Both the position numbers and the translations under genes were made by a program. This document shows, piece after piece, positions 13,201 through 25,000 of a stretch of 64,000 bases of DNA. Numbering within the stretch: the first letter of the stretch is position 1; each line of letters starts with the position of its first letter. The notes under the pieces are model-generated. The model ran no database searches and was not told where the DNA came from. It saw only the letters and a program-made list of their open reading frames with translations. Source of the DNA: Polytrichum commune (lineage: Eukaryota; Streptophyta; Polytrichopsida; Polytrichales; Polytrichaceae); NCBI GenBank assembly GCA_950295325.1, contig OX485807.1, forward strand, positions 38,346,440 to 38,410,439. The letters are read 5' to 3'.

Positions 13201-14542
13201 CTTGGGAATTGTAAGAATGAGTTGGAAAGGATAAAAGTGTAAGTGGAAGCCGATGCCACCTGCTGTTCCCGAGTTACCAGTTTCTTTGGGTAGGTTGCAA
13301 CCTACCACGCAAACTCTATACCCTGCAGAGCAGAGGGAGTAGAGTTTGCAAAGGTCGAATGACTACAGACCGTCATATTTTAAGGTTCTTGTAAGGTATC
13401 CTAAGAGCTAATCTCACATAGTTGGGTGTTCCCGAGTTACCAGTTTCTTCGGGGTGGGTCGCGACCTACCATGCAACCCTTACAGAGCAGAGCCAGTAGG
13501 GCTTGCAAAGGCCGAATGGCTGCAGGCCGCCTTTTTTGCGGATTCTTTCAAGGAAATTTAAAGCGTTAATCCCACAAGTTTAATAATAAGAAATGAGCAG
13601 GTAGAAAGTGAGTAGTAGCGAGGTCGCGAGATTAGAATGTTGCATGAGGCGGCAATCCAAGGAATTTGCAAGTGGAGAGGGATGGGTGTCCATTCTGCAG
13701 CACTTGTCCTGTTTCTTCGAGGCTAACACGTTATATCTCTTCTTAAGCCTTACTTGAGTTATCATTCGAAAATCATTCGACTGGATCCATTTCACAAGTC
13801 TAGCTCCTCCAGTGACATTTCACAAGCCTACCCGGGTGCACACAAGCTATTGGAAGCATTATAATGGTCTTGACTGAGAAATATAGTAGGTGTTATAAAT
13901 CTACATTTATTTCAGGGATGATTAAGGCCGCCACCTCCTACATCAAGGGTGATGTCGATTCAATGCCTTGGATTAACTAAAAAACGATCATTTCTAGCTC
14001 CAAGATTTGGCTAGATCTCTGTCTACAGATAATGTTCCTAATGGGAAAATTGTTTGATGTGGGGGCAGTGTTGACAACATTTTGAAGTTGGAACTGGACA
14101 TGCCAGAGCGCACGACTTATGATTATGGCAACCCGGCTGATCGTGTCCGAGCGCAGGCTGATGTAGAGCTTGCCTTGAGTGAATTTGAAGATGACAGCCC
14201 TCGTCCCTCCCATGCCACTAGCCCCTCCGGAATTCCTCGACCAACATCCTTCAATCCATCCCAAAAATTTGGCCGCGGTAGGGAACCCCCACGGCCACGC
14301 ACGGCAACCAGCGGGTCCTTATTTGGGGACCTAGAGTGGAGGTAAGTCACTATGATTATGGACTATATAACTAACGAGAGGAGAGGATAGACGACGCACT
14401 TTGGTAGCAGCGAGACATCCACCTACTCAACTCATTTATGAGGCATAGCTGATCTGCTTAGAGACAAAATCCGGAGGCCACGGATGAAATGCTTGCTGCG
14501 TGGGTAAGAAAGCACATGGGAGTTGCTGTGCTCTTTACTTAG
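7286..14542 (+). CDS. Kinesin-2 (KIF3/FLA10-type) heavy chain
   Basis: Thirteen exons rebuilt by hand: 7286-7631, 8186-8436, 9092-9247, 9404-9626, 10072-10210, 10465-10660, about 11044-11190, 11478-11693, 11830-11877, 12168-12353, 12832-13082, 14069-14341, 14464-14542. Phases all close, giving about 836 aa. The N-terminal motor has VVVRCRPL (residues 14-21), P-loop GQTASGKT (98-105), switch I NxxSSRSH (213-219), switch II DLAGSE (253-258), and [20 protein letters not shown]. It closes with [16 protein letters not shown] and NEDPKD, the latter a kinesin-2 neck signature. A coiled coil follows (about 370-600), then LKSFIIERFIP and the tail with [15 protein letters not shown] and YDYG, all typical of KIF3A/FLA10-like heavy chains. 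Kinesin-2 drives anterograde intraflagellar transport on microtubules. The motor has one odd residue ([11 protein letters not shown], where Leu is usual for Trp). The start at 7286 is chosen because MSKDAEAY resembles family N-termini; an in-frame ATG at 7214 would add 24 residues. The start of exon 7 and the last exon are the least certain parts. Confidence 0.9.
13265..13580. repeat. Tandem pair of about 163-bp repeats with conserved hairpins in kinesin intron 11
   Basis: Copy 1 starts at 13265 and copy 2 at 13428, both with GTTCCCGAGTTACCAGTTTC. Each holds a near-perfect palindrome: GGTAGGTTGCAACCTACC (13289-13306) and GGTGGGTCGCGACCTACC (13453-13470). Between the copies a T-A pair became C-G and an A-T pair became G-T, so pairing survives. 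A second stem, GCAAACTCTA/TAGAGTTTGC in copy 1, is GCAACCCTTA/TAGGGCTTGC in copy 2, again with one compensated pair, although one position is now C-C. Copy 2 contains a T6 run. The layout suggests a structured RNA or its retrocopies. I do not recognise it as tRNA, 5S, U6 or SRP RNA. The strand is undetermined. Confidence 0.55.
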
Positions 14543-14652
14543 ATTAGTGACCAGTTATGGTTGGAAATTATGATTAAAATCGAAGAGGGAACCCAATCTC
14601 ACCTTGATTGGAACATCACCAAACTGGCCTTCTCAATATCACGTGTATTGTT

Positions 14653-14698
<46 letters not shown>

Positions 14699-15430
14699 GC
14701 ATCCACTTTCATGATTTAAAAACTCTGTACATTGCTTCCATGGATTTATGCTAATTCCAAGGACCTTCTGGCCCCCCGATAAATCAACCTCGCAAAAGCG
14801 TTAGAGATTGGAATTTTAATTTTTCCACTGTCAAGTGATGCCAGTTCTTCAGAGTTGTAGGGTGATTTATACATATTGGAAACAAAGATCAGAGATGATT
14901 GTGACCTTGAATTGCCCCAGATGTTGCCTAGTGAAGCTTTTTACGACAAAGGTTGTGTAGAGTTTACGTATGTGAACTGGTATTTAGTTATTTTATAATT
15001 GTATGAAATTATGGTAATTAAAGAATCTACCCAGTTGGTATCAAAATTTAAAACAAAGTGCAGACAATACATGCAGAACCATTGTTTGGTGGGAATACAT
15101 TAAGATGGGACATGTGAATCGTAATATTGAAAAGGAGAGGAAGGCAAATAGAAACAAGAATGTTTGTGAAGGAAAAGAGTGTTGAACAGAATATGATACT
15201 GTAGAAGACTCCCTATTCCAAATTGTCAGAAATGACAACACTTAAACTGTAATCACAACAAGATGAAATAGTGAAAGTTTACATAAGATGATTGCCAAAT
15301 TTTCAAGAACACAAAGCTGGCAATACTAAAACTCATACTAGCCAACACCAAATGTTGAGGATAAGGATGTGTGTATTGGGTGTCCACTTGCAGAAACACT
15401 CTCTCATACAGTTTCTAGGATCTACCCACA
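14543..15430. other. 3' flank of the kinesin gene, no further gene
   Basis: Contains a (GA)n microsatellite at 14655-14696 and otherwise AT-rich unique-looking DNA. Confidence 0.5.
14655..14696. repeat. (GA)n microsatellite
   Basis: About 21 uninterrupted GA dinucleotides, just downstream of the kinesin stop codon. Confidence 0.9.
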
Positions 15431-15499
15431 TCAAATTACCCTACTGCCACACAACAACACTGCACACCTACTAGCATCGTACTCTAGAAATACACAGGA

Positions 15500-16330
15500 G
15501 ATAATTCTCTTCTTCTCATGAGCTTGAGCCTCCAATTGTTTTGGCTTCAGGAGTTTTAGGGTGGTCCGTATGACAAAAAAATTGCTTGTAGATGTTGCGA
15601 CACATTCGAGCATGACATCTTCGGTGGCTATGCAATGATTGGTTTCTTGTAGAGCTTGGGCATCTAGGGGCTTCATCTTCTACTTTGTCTTCTGCAACGG
15701 GCAGTGACTTGAATAAGGATTTAGTGACTTCTGTTTCCATCCCTGCAAGTTGGAATTTCGGATCAAATGCTCTAATATGTACACATGTTTTGGCCCATCG
15801 TCTCTTGCCGATTGCATGAGTCCAAGCATTATTGAGGCAACAGTGGCAAGTGCTTTTTGAGTGTGACAATTCTGAGGTCAACCTTGGGAGTGTTGAGTCT
15901 CATCTGAAGTTGTACTTGGATTAAACCACAAGTCCATCCACTAAACTCTTTCTTGAATGCTTGCTTCAGGGGGCGCTAGATCAGGACGTCAGCCGGCTAT
16001 AAGACACTGGTCCAAGTTGCCGGGACAAAGAGGAGGCAAATTCAAGGAGGTCCCCTTGATCATTTCATGAAAATCTCCCCTAGTAAGCACACTCCAACAA
16101 TCTATCAACCATGGAAGCTTCTGATCTGAAGGTAGATCTGTCGGTTTGCACACAGACTCATAGTATGGCCACAAAATTTTCTCAATGAATTGTTTGCATG
16201 TATCAATTGTAGACCAGTGGTTGGCAGGTTTTGTGAAATGAATTTGAAACCTAACTGCTATGATCCAAACGTCCATCCCTTGAATCTTCATGGCAAGGAC
16301 AAATCCTCTATGTTCGATTACTCCTTGTAT
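15500..16330 (-). pseudogene. Degenerate DDE-superfamily transposase
   Basis: Read on the minus strand, the stretch 16291-15989 encodes MKIQGMDVW..., FQIHFTKPANHWSTIDTCKQ, FIEKILWPYYES and LPWLIDCWSV, a pattern of DDE endonuclease domains (the Asp in WLIDCWSV is a likely catalytic position). After a frameshift the reading continues as PADVLI-stop-RPLKQAFKKEFSGW near 15985-15925 and then VDLRIVTLKKHLPLLPQ-stop, with further stops. At least three in-frame stops and one frameshift show that it is dead. It resembles pogo/Tigger-like or related plant DDE transposases; the exact superfamily is not certain. No terminal repeats were identified. Confidence 0.65.
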
Positions 16331-17270
16331 GCTGCACTAAAGAGCAATCAAAGGCCAACCTTCATTTCGAATGCATTTCAGAACATTGCTCAAGTTTTGT
16401 CTAGCATTTCTGTACTTACAATAGGTAAATAGAGTCATAAGTGTTCATAAACTAGCCAACAGACAACCTATAAAGAGCATCCGCAGAGTTAAGAAGGCGG
16501 CTAATTTTGTTTTAATAAAGACGGCCGAAATATCAGAATATTGGATGATATACAGATTAAACTTAGGTTCAATAATTGATTTTCATGCTGGACCCTAACA
16601 ATTTGAATTAATTGATGAATCCGGCGGGCCATTGTCATAATAGAGGGCCTTCTGCGGTATTATGGATACATGCCGCCAAAAGTACTGTTTATGCAATGTA
16701 TATCAACTTGCATAATATATTTTCAGCTCCACTAAGTTTAACAGAAATCACAAGATGAATTTTGTAAGCAGGTAGATGTTAAATTACCCTCTCTCAGCGG
16801 CTTATGAGCCGCCTTATGCCAAGGATTTTGAGTCTCACTTGCTACCACTTCTGTTCCTTAAATCTTAGCATCAGCAAATAGCATCTATGTTAATGACTCA
16901 ATGTATGCAAATCAATAACATCACATTCACTTGTTATAACAAAGGATTAATATATCCATAGACAAGGAAACATTTCCTTTACCGAGTGCACACAGAGAGC
17001 TTCATAACTTCCAACTTCAATGAAATTACACTCCATTCACTGCAACTTATAAATTCAATCATACTATCAGATAATTCAAGACATTAAATGTCGTTCAGAA
17101 GTAGGACACATTTCAGAACGGAGCATGCAACAATGGAATGGAGCGCACATACATACATAAAGCCCTGAACCACAGATGTAATCCCCAACTGAGGAGAACA
17201 TAGCACTCACAGACAAAAATTTCAGAAAGCCAACAATCAATAAAAGTCAAATGCTTTGGCCATGGCCAAC

Positions 17271-17276
17271 TTTATT
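17271..17276 (-). other. Candidate polyadenylation signal of the polyubiquitin gene
   Basis: AATAAA on the minus strand (TTTATT on plus) about 87 nt downstream of the polyubiquitin stop codon, a usual distance for a plant 3' UTR. Confidence 0.45.
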
Positions 17277-17362
17277 GTGCTTCATTCTGTACATGATGCA
17301 ACGCTCTACAAAACCCATGAGCAGGAGAATCGAGAAACCACCATATGCAACATGGAATCACT

Positions 17363-19207
<1,845 letters not shown>

Positions 19208-19389
19208 TCACGGCAGAACAAGAGTGGAAATCTTCTCACAACACTGTCTCGAAACACTCTACAATCCTTCTCGTGCCTATGCTCAATTCACACAACACCA
19301 CACGCAAACCTAACTTACGAAGAGCGGTGCCTGGAGAAGAGCTGAGAACGGAGAAACTACTTTGTGCAAGCCTCGCAGTGGGATGTTGC

Positions 19390-19395
19390 TTTATA
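19390..19395 (-). promoter_or_regulatory. TATA box of the polyubiquitin gene
   Basis: TATAAA on the minus strand, in the context ATGTATAAAGCA, about 200 bp upstream of the start codon. This would leave a 5' UTR of about 160-170 nt. The usual plant polyubiquitin 5' UTR intron is not evident within this short leader. Confidence 0.6.
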
Positions 19396-19467
19396 CATGA
19401 GTGGGAGAGATGGATGAAAATGGAGATGACTCACGACTCCACGAGGTCTGTACCAATGGTGCATCAA

Positions 19468-19473
19468 CACGTG
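19468..19473. promoter_or_regulatory. G-box (CACGTG) in the polyubiquitin promoter
   Basis: The palindrome ACACGTGT (19467-19474) lies about 75 bp upstream of the TATA box. G-boxes bind bZIP/bHLH factors; position relative to TATA is favourable. Functional relevance is inferred. Confidence 0.4.
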
Positions 19474-19667
19474 TCTACGTTGAAGGATGAGATACGTTTA
19501 GAATGCTCTCGAACGGTGGAGTGGTCGGAGACTCCTCCACCTCGACGTCGGTTCGCTTGCCTTCGGTGGTTCCTCCGAAGGTTTGGTAGTGGCGGTGGGG
19601 CTCCATCTCATCGTCACTTTCCTTGCCCCCCACCCTTTATAACGTGTGAGGGTTTTATTCGGTTACT

Positions 19668-20155
19668 TGTCACATTGGGATACCTGTGTTTTGTTTCGTG
19701 TATACACTCTAAACTCCCTAGTATCACACATGTGGCAACCAAAGTGCACGTGATATTACAGGGTTTTGTAGTGTTAACATGGATGCATGATACTATAGAA
19801 TTAGTGTGGCATGTGACATTATGGAATAACAAAAAGGAGTTGTGAGGATAATTAAAATTCATTCTCCCGTCACATTTGCCAGTGTCGTCCGCTTTACTTG
19901 GCCTTCCCGGACGATGTGGCAGACGCATGCACCAACATTCAACAAGTGGCATAACAAGAAGAAGAGTAAGAATAAGAAGGTGATAGTCCACATGTTGGCA
20001 CATGGCGCGATGCGAGGGTGTGGGTTGACTTCTTGGGTGGTTTGCATTAATAACAAATTTTGTGATATAAGGGAGAGAAATGTGACAATAAGAGTGAGAT
20101 TTGAATTACGAACATTTGTTCCCTAGGGTTTTGGGATATTAGAGAGTGTGTGACA
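19668..20155 (-). mobile_element. Dispersed element E, copy upstream of polyubiquitin
   Basis: The stretch 19727-19830 (with CCAAAGTGCACGTGATATTA and GTGTTAACATGGATGCATGA) is the reverse complement of the body of the 264-bp tandem unit at 47377-48168. The stretch 20060-20150 (with TTCCCTAGGGTTTTGGGATAT) matches the reverse complement of 47268-47362. The same order and relative orientation show this is another copy of one roughly 500-bp element. Its outer ends carry TGTCACATT-like motifs, but a clear target duplication was not found. Confidence 0.65.
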
Positions 20156-22011
20156 TTGTGGGGGTTGATGTTACGGAGTTTAGGGTGTAGTTCAATGAGG
20201 ATCAAACAACAAACGTCCTAAAGCATAATTTGGGAAGAGATTGGATTATGTGTTCAGTTTTTATTTGACTACTTTACTCTCGATAGTGAATACAAATATG
20301 GGAGGACTTATGTATTCAGTTAAGGAAATCAACAAAGATGCACTTTTGATGACCGTAACTAAATTTAGGGAGGTTCGAGCTGCGGTTTGATATTTGTTGA
20401 TGCTTCATCATAGATTTGCAAATGCAAGACACGAGTTTCGTTGTGTAAATTTAATCGGTAGAAGTTGGAGAACGTTAAAGAGGGAACTAAAGAACATCCA
20501 CAATCAACACAAATAATTAGTGTGTTGACCTTGTGTATGTATGTGCGGTTGGGTTGCCCCACATTAATACATCGACATTCCACACAATTTTGAATTGTCA
20601 CAACAATGAATTGCAATATCTATATTCACATTGTGATAGCTATGTGGATGAATGAACAAAGTTATAACTTTCACAATGGACCTAAGCATATTGGCCCTCC
20701 CAATTGTATCATGATGAAGCCTAGGCTAGTAGACATGAGCACATTGTCCAATCGTATTGTAAAACATGTCATTTTGGTGTCCATTCATAACCACATGCAT
20801 GCTATATACAACACAATCATAGTTATTTGATTAAGAGGAGTGACCTCATGAGGCTCACATATTTTGTTAATGAGCCCCAAATGACTGATGTCACATGGCA
20901 TTGTTAATTAATGGGTCCTATAGAGAGTGTCATCTCAATTTTGATTATAACATGAATTGATCAAAGAGACTTTATTCATTATCATTGGCATTAACTTGAC
21001 TAACTATGAACTAGTTTAAGAGCGCCCACATTACCTATTCATCAATGACCTACACAAATGCAAATTGGGTGGCAACCAACAAAGATGGCATGAGACACTT
21101 GTTGCTACATGACAAATTCATGAAGGTCACTTGACCTAACACAACATGTCAAATTTCTAGTCATGGTAGATGAGATAGACTCTATGGTATTCATCTTCCA
21201 TGCAGAAAAGAAGAACAGAGAAAGAAGACTTCTTGTTGGTCAATGGTTCATTTAACCATGGAAACCACAAGAGTGAAGTGCGGTGAGAAGAAACTGTTGC
21301 ATGCAAATGCTAAAATGGCCCACTATAATTTTGACCTATCACGATAATTTGGGTTGATATAACTTTTATTGACCCACACAATTTACGAGCCCATAATATA
21401 ATTGATATGTTGATATATTGAAGGGAATATCTTCCCCTTGCATGCTGAAACGTAAACCTATCATCTCAAGTATCTCAATGTGCTACATTAATGTCATAGT
21501 GTGAATATTTTTTCATGTCAAAAGATCATTTATGTTGATGAATAATATCATGCTGACAATGAGTGGACGTGACACTTTGAAACCTCTAGGCATCTAGTTT
21601 AGAAAATTCACCAATAGCATATTTGACACTAAATACCATGTGTGGTGTAGATGTATAGAATGTAATGTGGGTGTCAAATTAGCTCCAAAAAGAAACCTCC
21701 GAGCTACACATTTGAATACTTTTTTGTTGTATGAATGAGAGGTAATTACGCTTGTAACTTATGGAACTATTTCCTCTCTCCATGAAAATGAAATCCACGT
21801 GTGGGAACAAAAATAATGGAAAATTCTTTCCGTTTGTGGGCCTCACTTGATGGGAACGAAGCATGGGAGCGTTTGGGAACGCATTTGGGGAACTTCGTCT
21901 CTCACCTCTCGCAGATGAGTCCTCCTCCGCACTCCCTTTAGCCATGTGTGTCTGTTGCGTTTTGTAAATTCTGTAAATTGGGAGCTAACTCGACGTCCAG
22001 GAGAATCAGCA
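20156..22011. other. Spacer between polyubiquitin and DJ-1D
   Basis: No gene recognised. Contains AT-rich DNA and a GACACTAAATACCATGTGTG motif near 21626 shared with other places in the window. The last few hundred bases should hold the DJ-1D promoter. Confidence 0.5.
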
Positions 22012-25000
22012 ATGGCCAAATCCAAAGCAGTGCTCATCCTCACCGGGGACTATGTCGAAGACTACGAGGTGATCCAATCGAGTCCCCATAGCCCCTCTCT
22101 CTTCAATTTTTTTTCTCTTTCTGTTTTGTCCTTTCTGAACTCGGTGATGTTTCAACCCTCTGCAAGAGAAACTGGTCGGGAGTGGAATGTATTAGAGTAA
22201 AGATCCCTCCTCCTTTTTCACGTTGCATTAGCATTCTGGATCAGATTTTGTTCAGGGTTTTTGGTTTAGCTTCATCTGGTCCAGCTGATAATGGTCCACA
22301 GTTCTTTGCATCCATGGGCTTTGGAATTTTCAGAAGATCTTTTAAGGGTTTCCTGAGCTCAAGAAATTTTCCTCTCTTTAGTTCTTTGATAGGGGAACTC
22401 ATTTGATTCAATCGTAGGACAGAACTAAACTTTTCAATTTGTCTGGAAGCTACACGGAATCGGCATACACTGAATTCTTAAAAATTACTGCGCCATTTGG
22501 AACTGAGTGATTCATCAATCAACTAATGATTAAATGAATTAATCAGGCTACATTCGTCATTGGAAATAGGAAGATAGCTTTCGAGATTTTTTTGACCATC
22601 CGAAGAGCGTGCTTTGAGAGATCATGAGGCGTTTCGATCGAAGTTTATGGCCTGAATTGTACCAACCAGCTTCACTGTTGCTTATTGTATGATTAGGCAT
22701 ATTCCATAATCATTACTTGCAACTAATTGGCCTCGTGACTCAATTTCAAATGAATGGATCTTGCGAAGAAATATAATATTGTGTAGCAATTATTTTCCCC
22801 TCCGATGTAGCTTCAATTGAAACTCTGGATCACCCTCAAACGCTTGATCATAGAATTTCATGAATGGTTATCCCCTCTGCCTCAGGAAGTGCTCACCTCT
22901 CAAGGGACATTTAGATAGTTTGGTTACTTGAAGAATACCATCCTTGCAATTTCCCACCAATCTGTCGGATATGTAATTTTCCCCAAATATTTAAGGTTTC
23001 ATATCAAAACAATGAGAATTGTGATTATGATTATGATGGAATTTTAGAGTGTTTACTTCTAGAATTACTATACAAGGACCAGAAACATTTTTGTGTCTTT
23101 AGCCATATAGATAGATGTTATCCTTTGGTGGTGGACTCTTTGTGATAGTTCTCAACAAACCCTTGGAAATGTCATTTTATAACACATCTTAGAAAATGCC
23201 TCACCCTCAGGCCTTGAAGGGTTCAAGACCAGCAGAAGTAACGCCCCTCCTGGAATTTTCCTCATAAATTTGTTGTGGGGATATGGATTTGGACAATCTA
23301 GTACTGTCTGTGTACTAGAACATGATATGTCTATTGACTTTCTCCATGTGGTTGTGATGGTGATGGGGATTGCAGATAATGGTGCCATTCCAGGCCCTTC
23401 AAGCCTTTGGGTTGAAGGTGGATGCAGTTTGTCCAGGAAAGAAAGCAGGGGAGACATGTCCGACCGCCATACATGATTTTCTTGGGCACCAGGTACACAA
23501 TGAGTGTTGTCTCTTGATGGGTGTTAAGGGATTGTGGATGATTATATAAATGATGGCATAAGTTAATTGCTCTGTAACAGTTGTTGAGATTCATCTTTAC
23601 TTACCAGGAAACCTACCAACAGTGTCCTATATCCTTTCTATATTGTTTTTAGAAATGCAGGTCACTTGGTGAATTCACTGATGACAGATCTACTGTTGTA
23701 GATACAGATGTTAGTCTAGAGAATATTACCATAGTATGAAATAAAAAAATTCAGCAGCATTTCTATGCATTAAACCTTAGTGACATGGTTTTAGTTTTAG
23801 AAAGGCAGGTCACTTTGTGACTTCACTGATGTCAGCTTTACTGTTGTGGATACATTGGTCAGGTTAGAAAATATTACCATAGTATGACATCAATGTTTAG
23901 CAGCACTTCAATGCATCAACCTTAGTGATATGATTTTGTTTGTAGAAAGGCAGGTCACTTGGTGACTTCACTGATGTCAGATCTCTTGTTGTAGATACAT
24001 TGATTAGGTTAGAAAATATCACCATAGTATAACATCAAAGTTTCAGTAGCATTTTGATGCATCAAACCTTGATGATATAGTTTTGTTTGTAGAATGGCTG
24101 GTCAATTGGTGACTTTGCTGATGTCAGATCTACTGTTGTAGATGTATTGGTTAGTCTAGAAAATATCACCATGGTATTATATACAAGTTTCAGCAGCATT
24201 TCAATGCATTAAACCTTAGTGATATGGTTTTCCTGAATGCAGACATATACTGAGACCAAAGGCCACAATTTCACATTGACAGCCACGTTTAGTGATGTCG
24301 ATGCTGAAAGTTATGATGCACTAATTGTTCCAGGAGGTCGTGCACCTGAGTATCTTTCCCTTGATGAGTCAGTTCTAAACATGGTGAAGAAATTCCAGTC
24401 CTTGGGCAAACCGATTGCTTCAATTTGTCATGGTCAGCTGATACTTGCAGCTGCGGGGATTTTGACGAACAAGGAGTGTACAGCTTACCCGGCAGTAAAA
24501 CCAGTGGTGGTGGCTGCAGGTGCAAAATGCAATGCTATCTCTTACAGAATAGGGTCTTGTAGCTAATTGGTTAGAGCAACTTCTATGATCATTGTAAAAT
24601 GATTCTTAAGGCTTTCAAATTATTTCCTGGCCAATGCCGCATACTCACTTCACATGTAAAGTCCATATATATCATAATTCTTTGTTCCCCACCGATTATG
24701 GAGAGAGAGATGACCCTCTACAGGGAAAAAGACAGTCCTTTGACCCTCAACTCTTGACAGTGGAAGGGGTTTAGAGGGTTGCCTCTTTCTCAATAATTGG
24801 TGGGGAACAAGATTTCGGAAAACATATAGGTTCTGTGAGTCGAATGAGAAGGAGGTCCTGCCCCATAAAAAACTTAAAGGCCGATTCTTGAGAGAATTAT
24901 TTTACTGTGATCATAGGAGTTGCTCTTAAGCTTGGCACAGATTGTACTGACCTTGACAAAGCGAAGGCCTCAGAAATCCTGTTGCCTATCTCATTCATAT

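Noticed and set aside
24520-24566. Continuation of the DJ-1D exon 3 ORF to a stop at 24566
   Set aside because: The family sequence requires joining at the GT at 24520 to exon 4 (GGIWKEPNP); the readthrough has no similarity.
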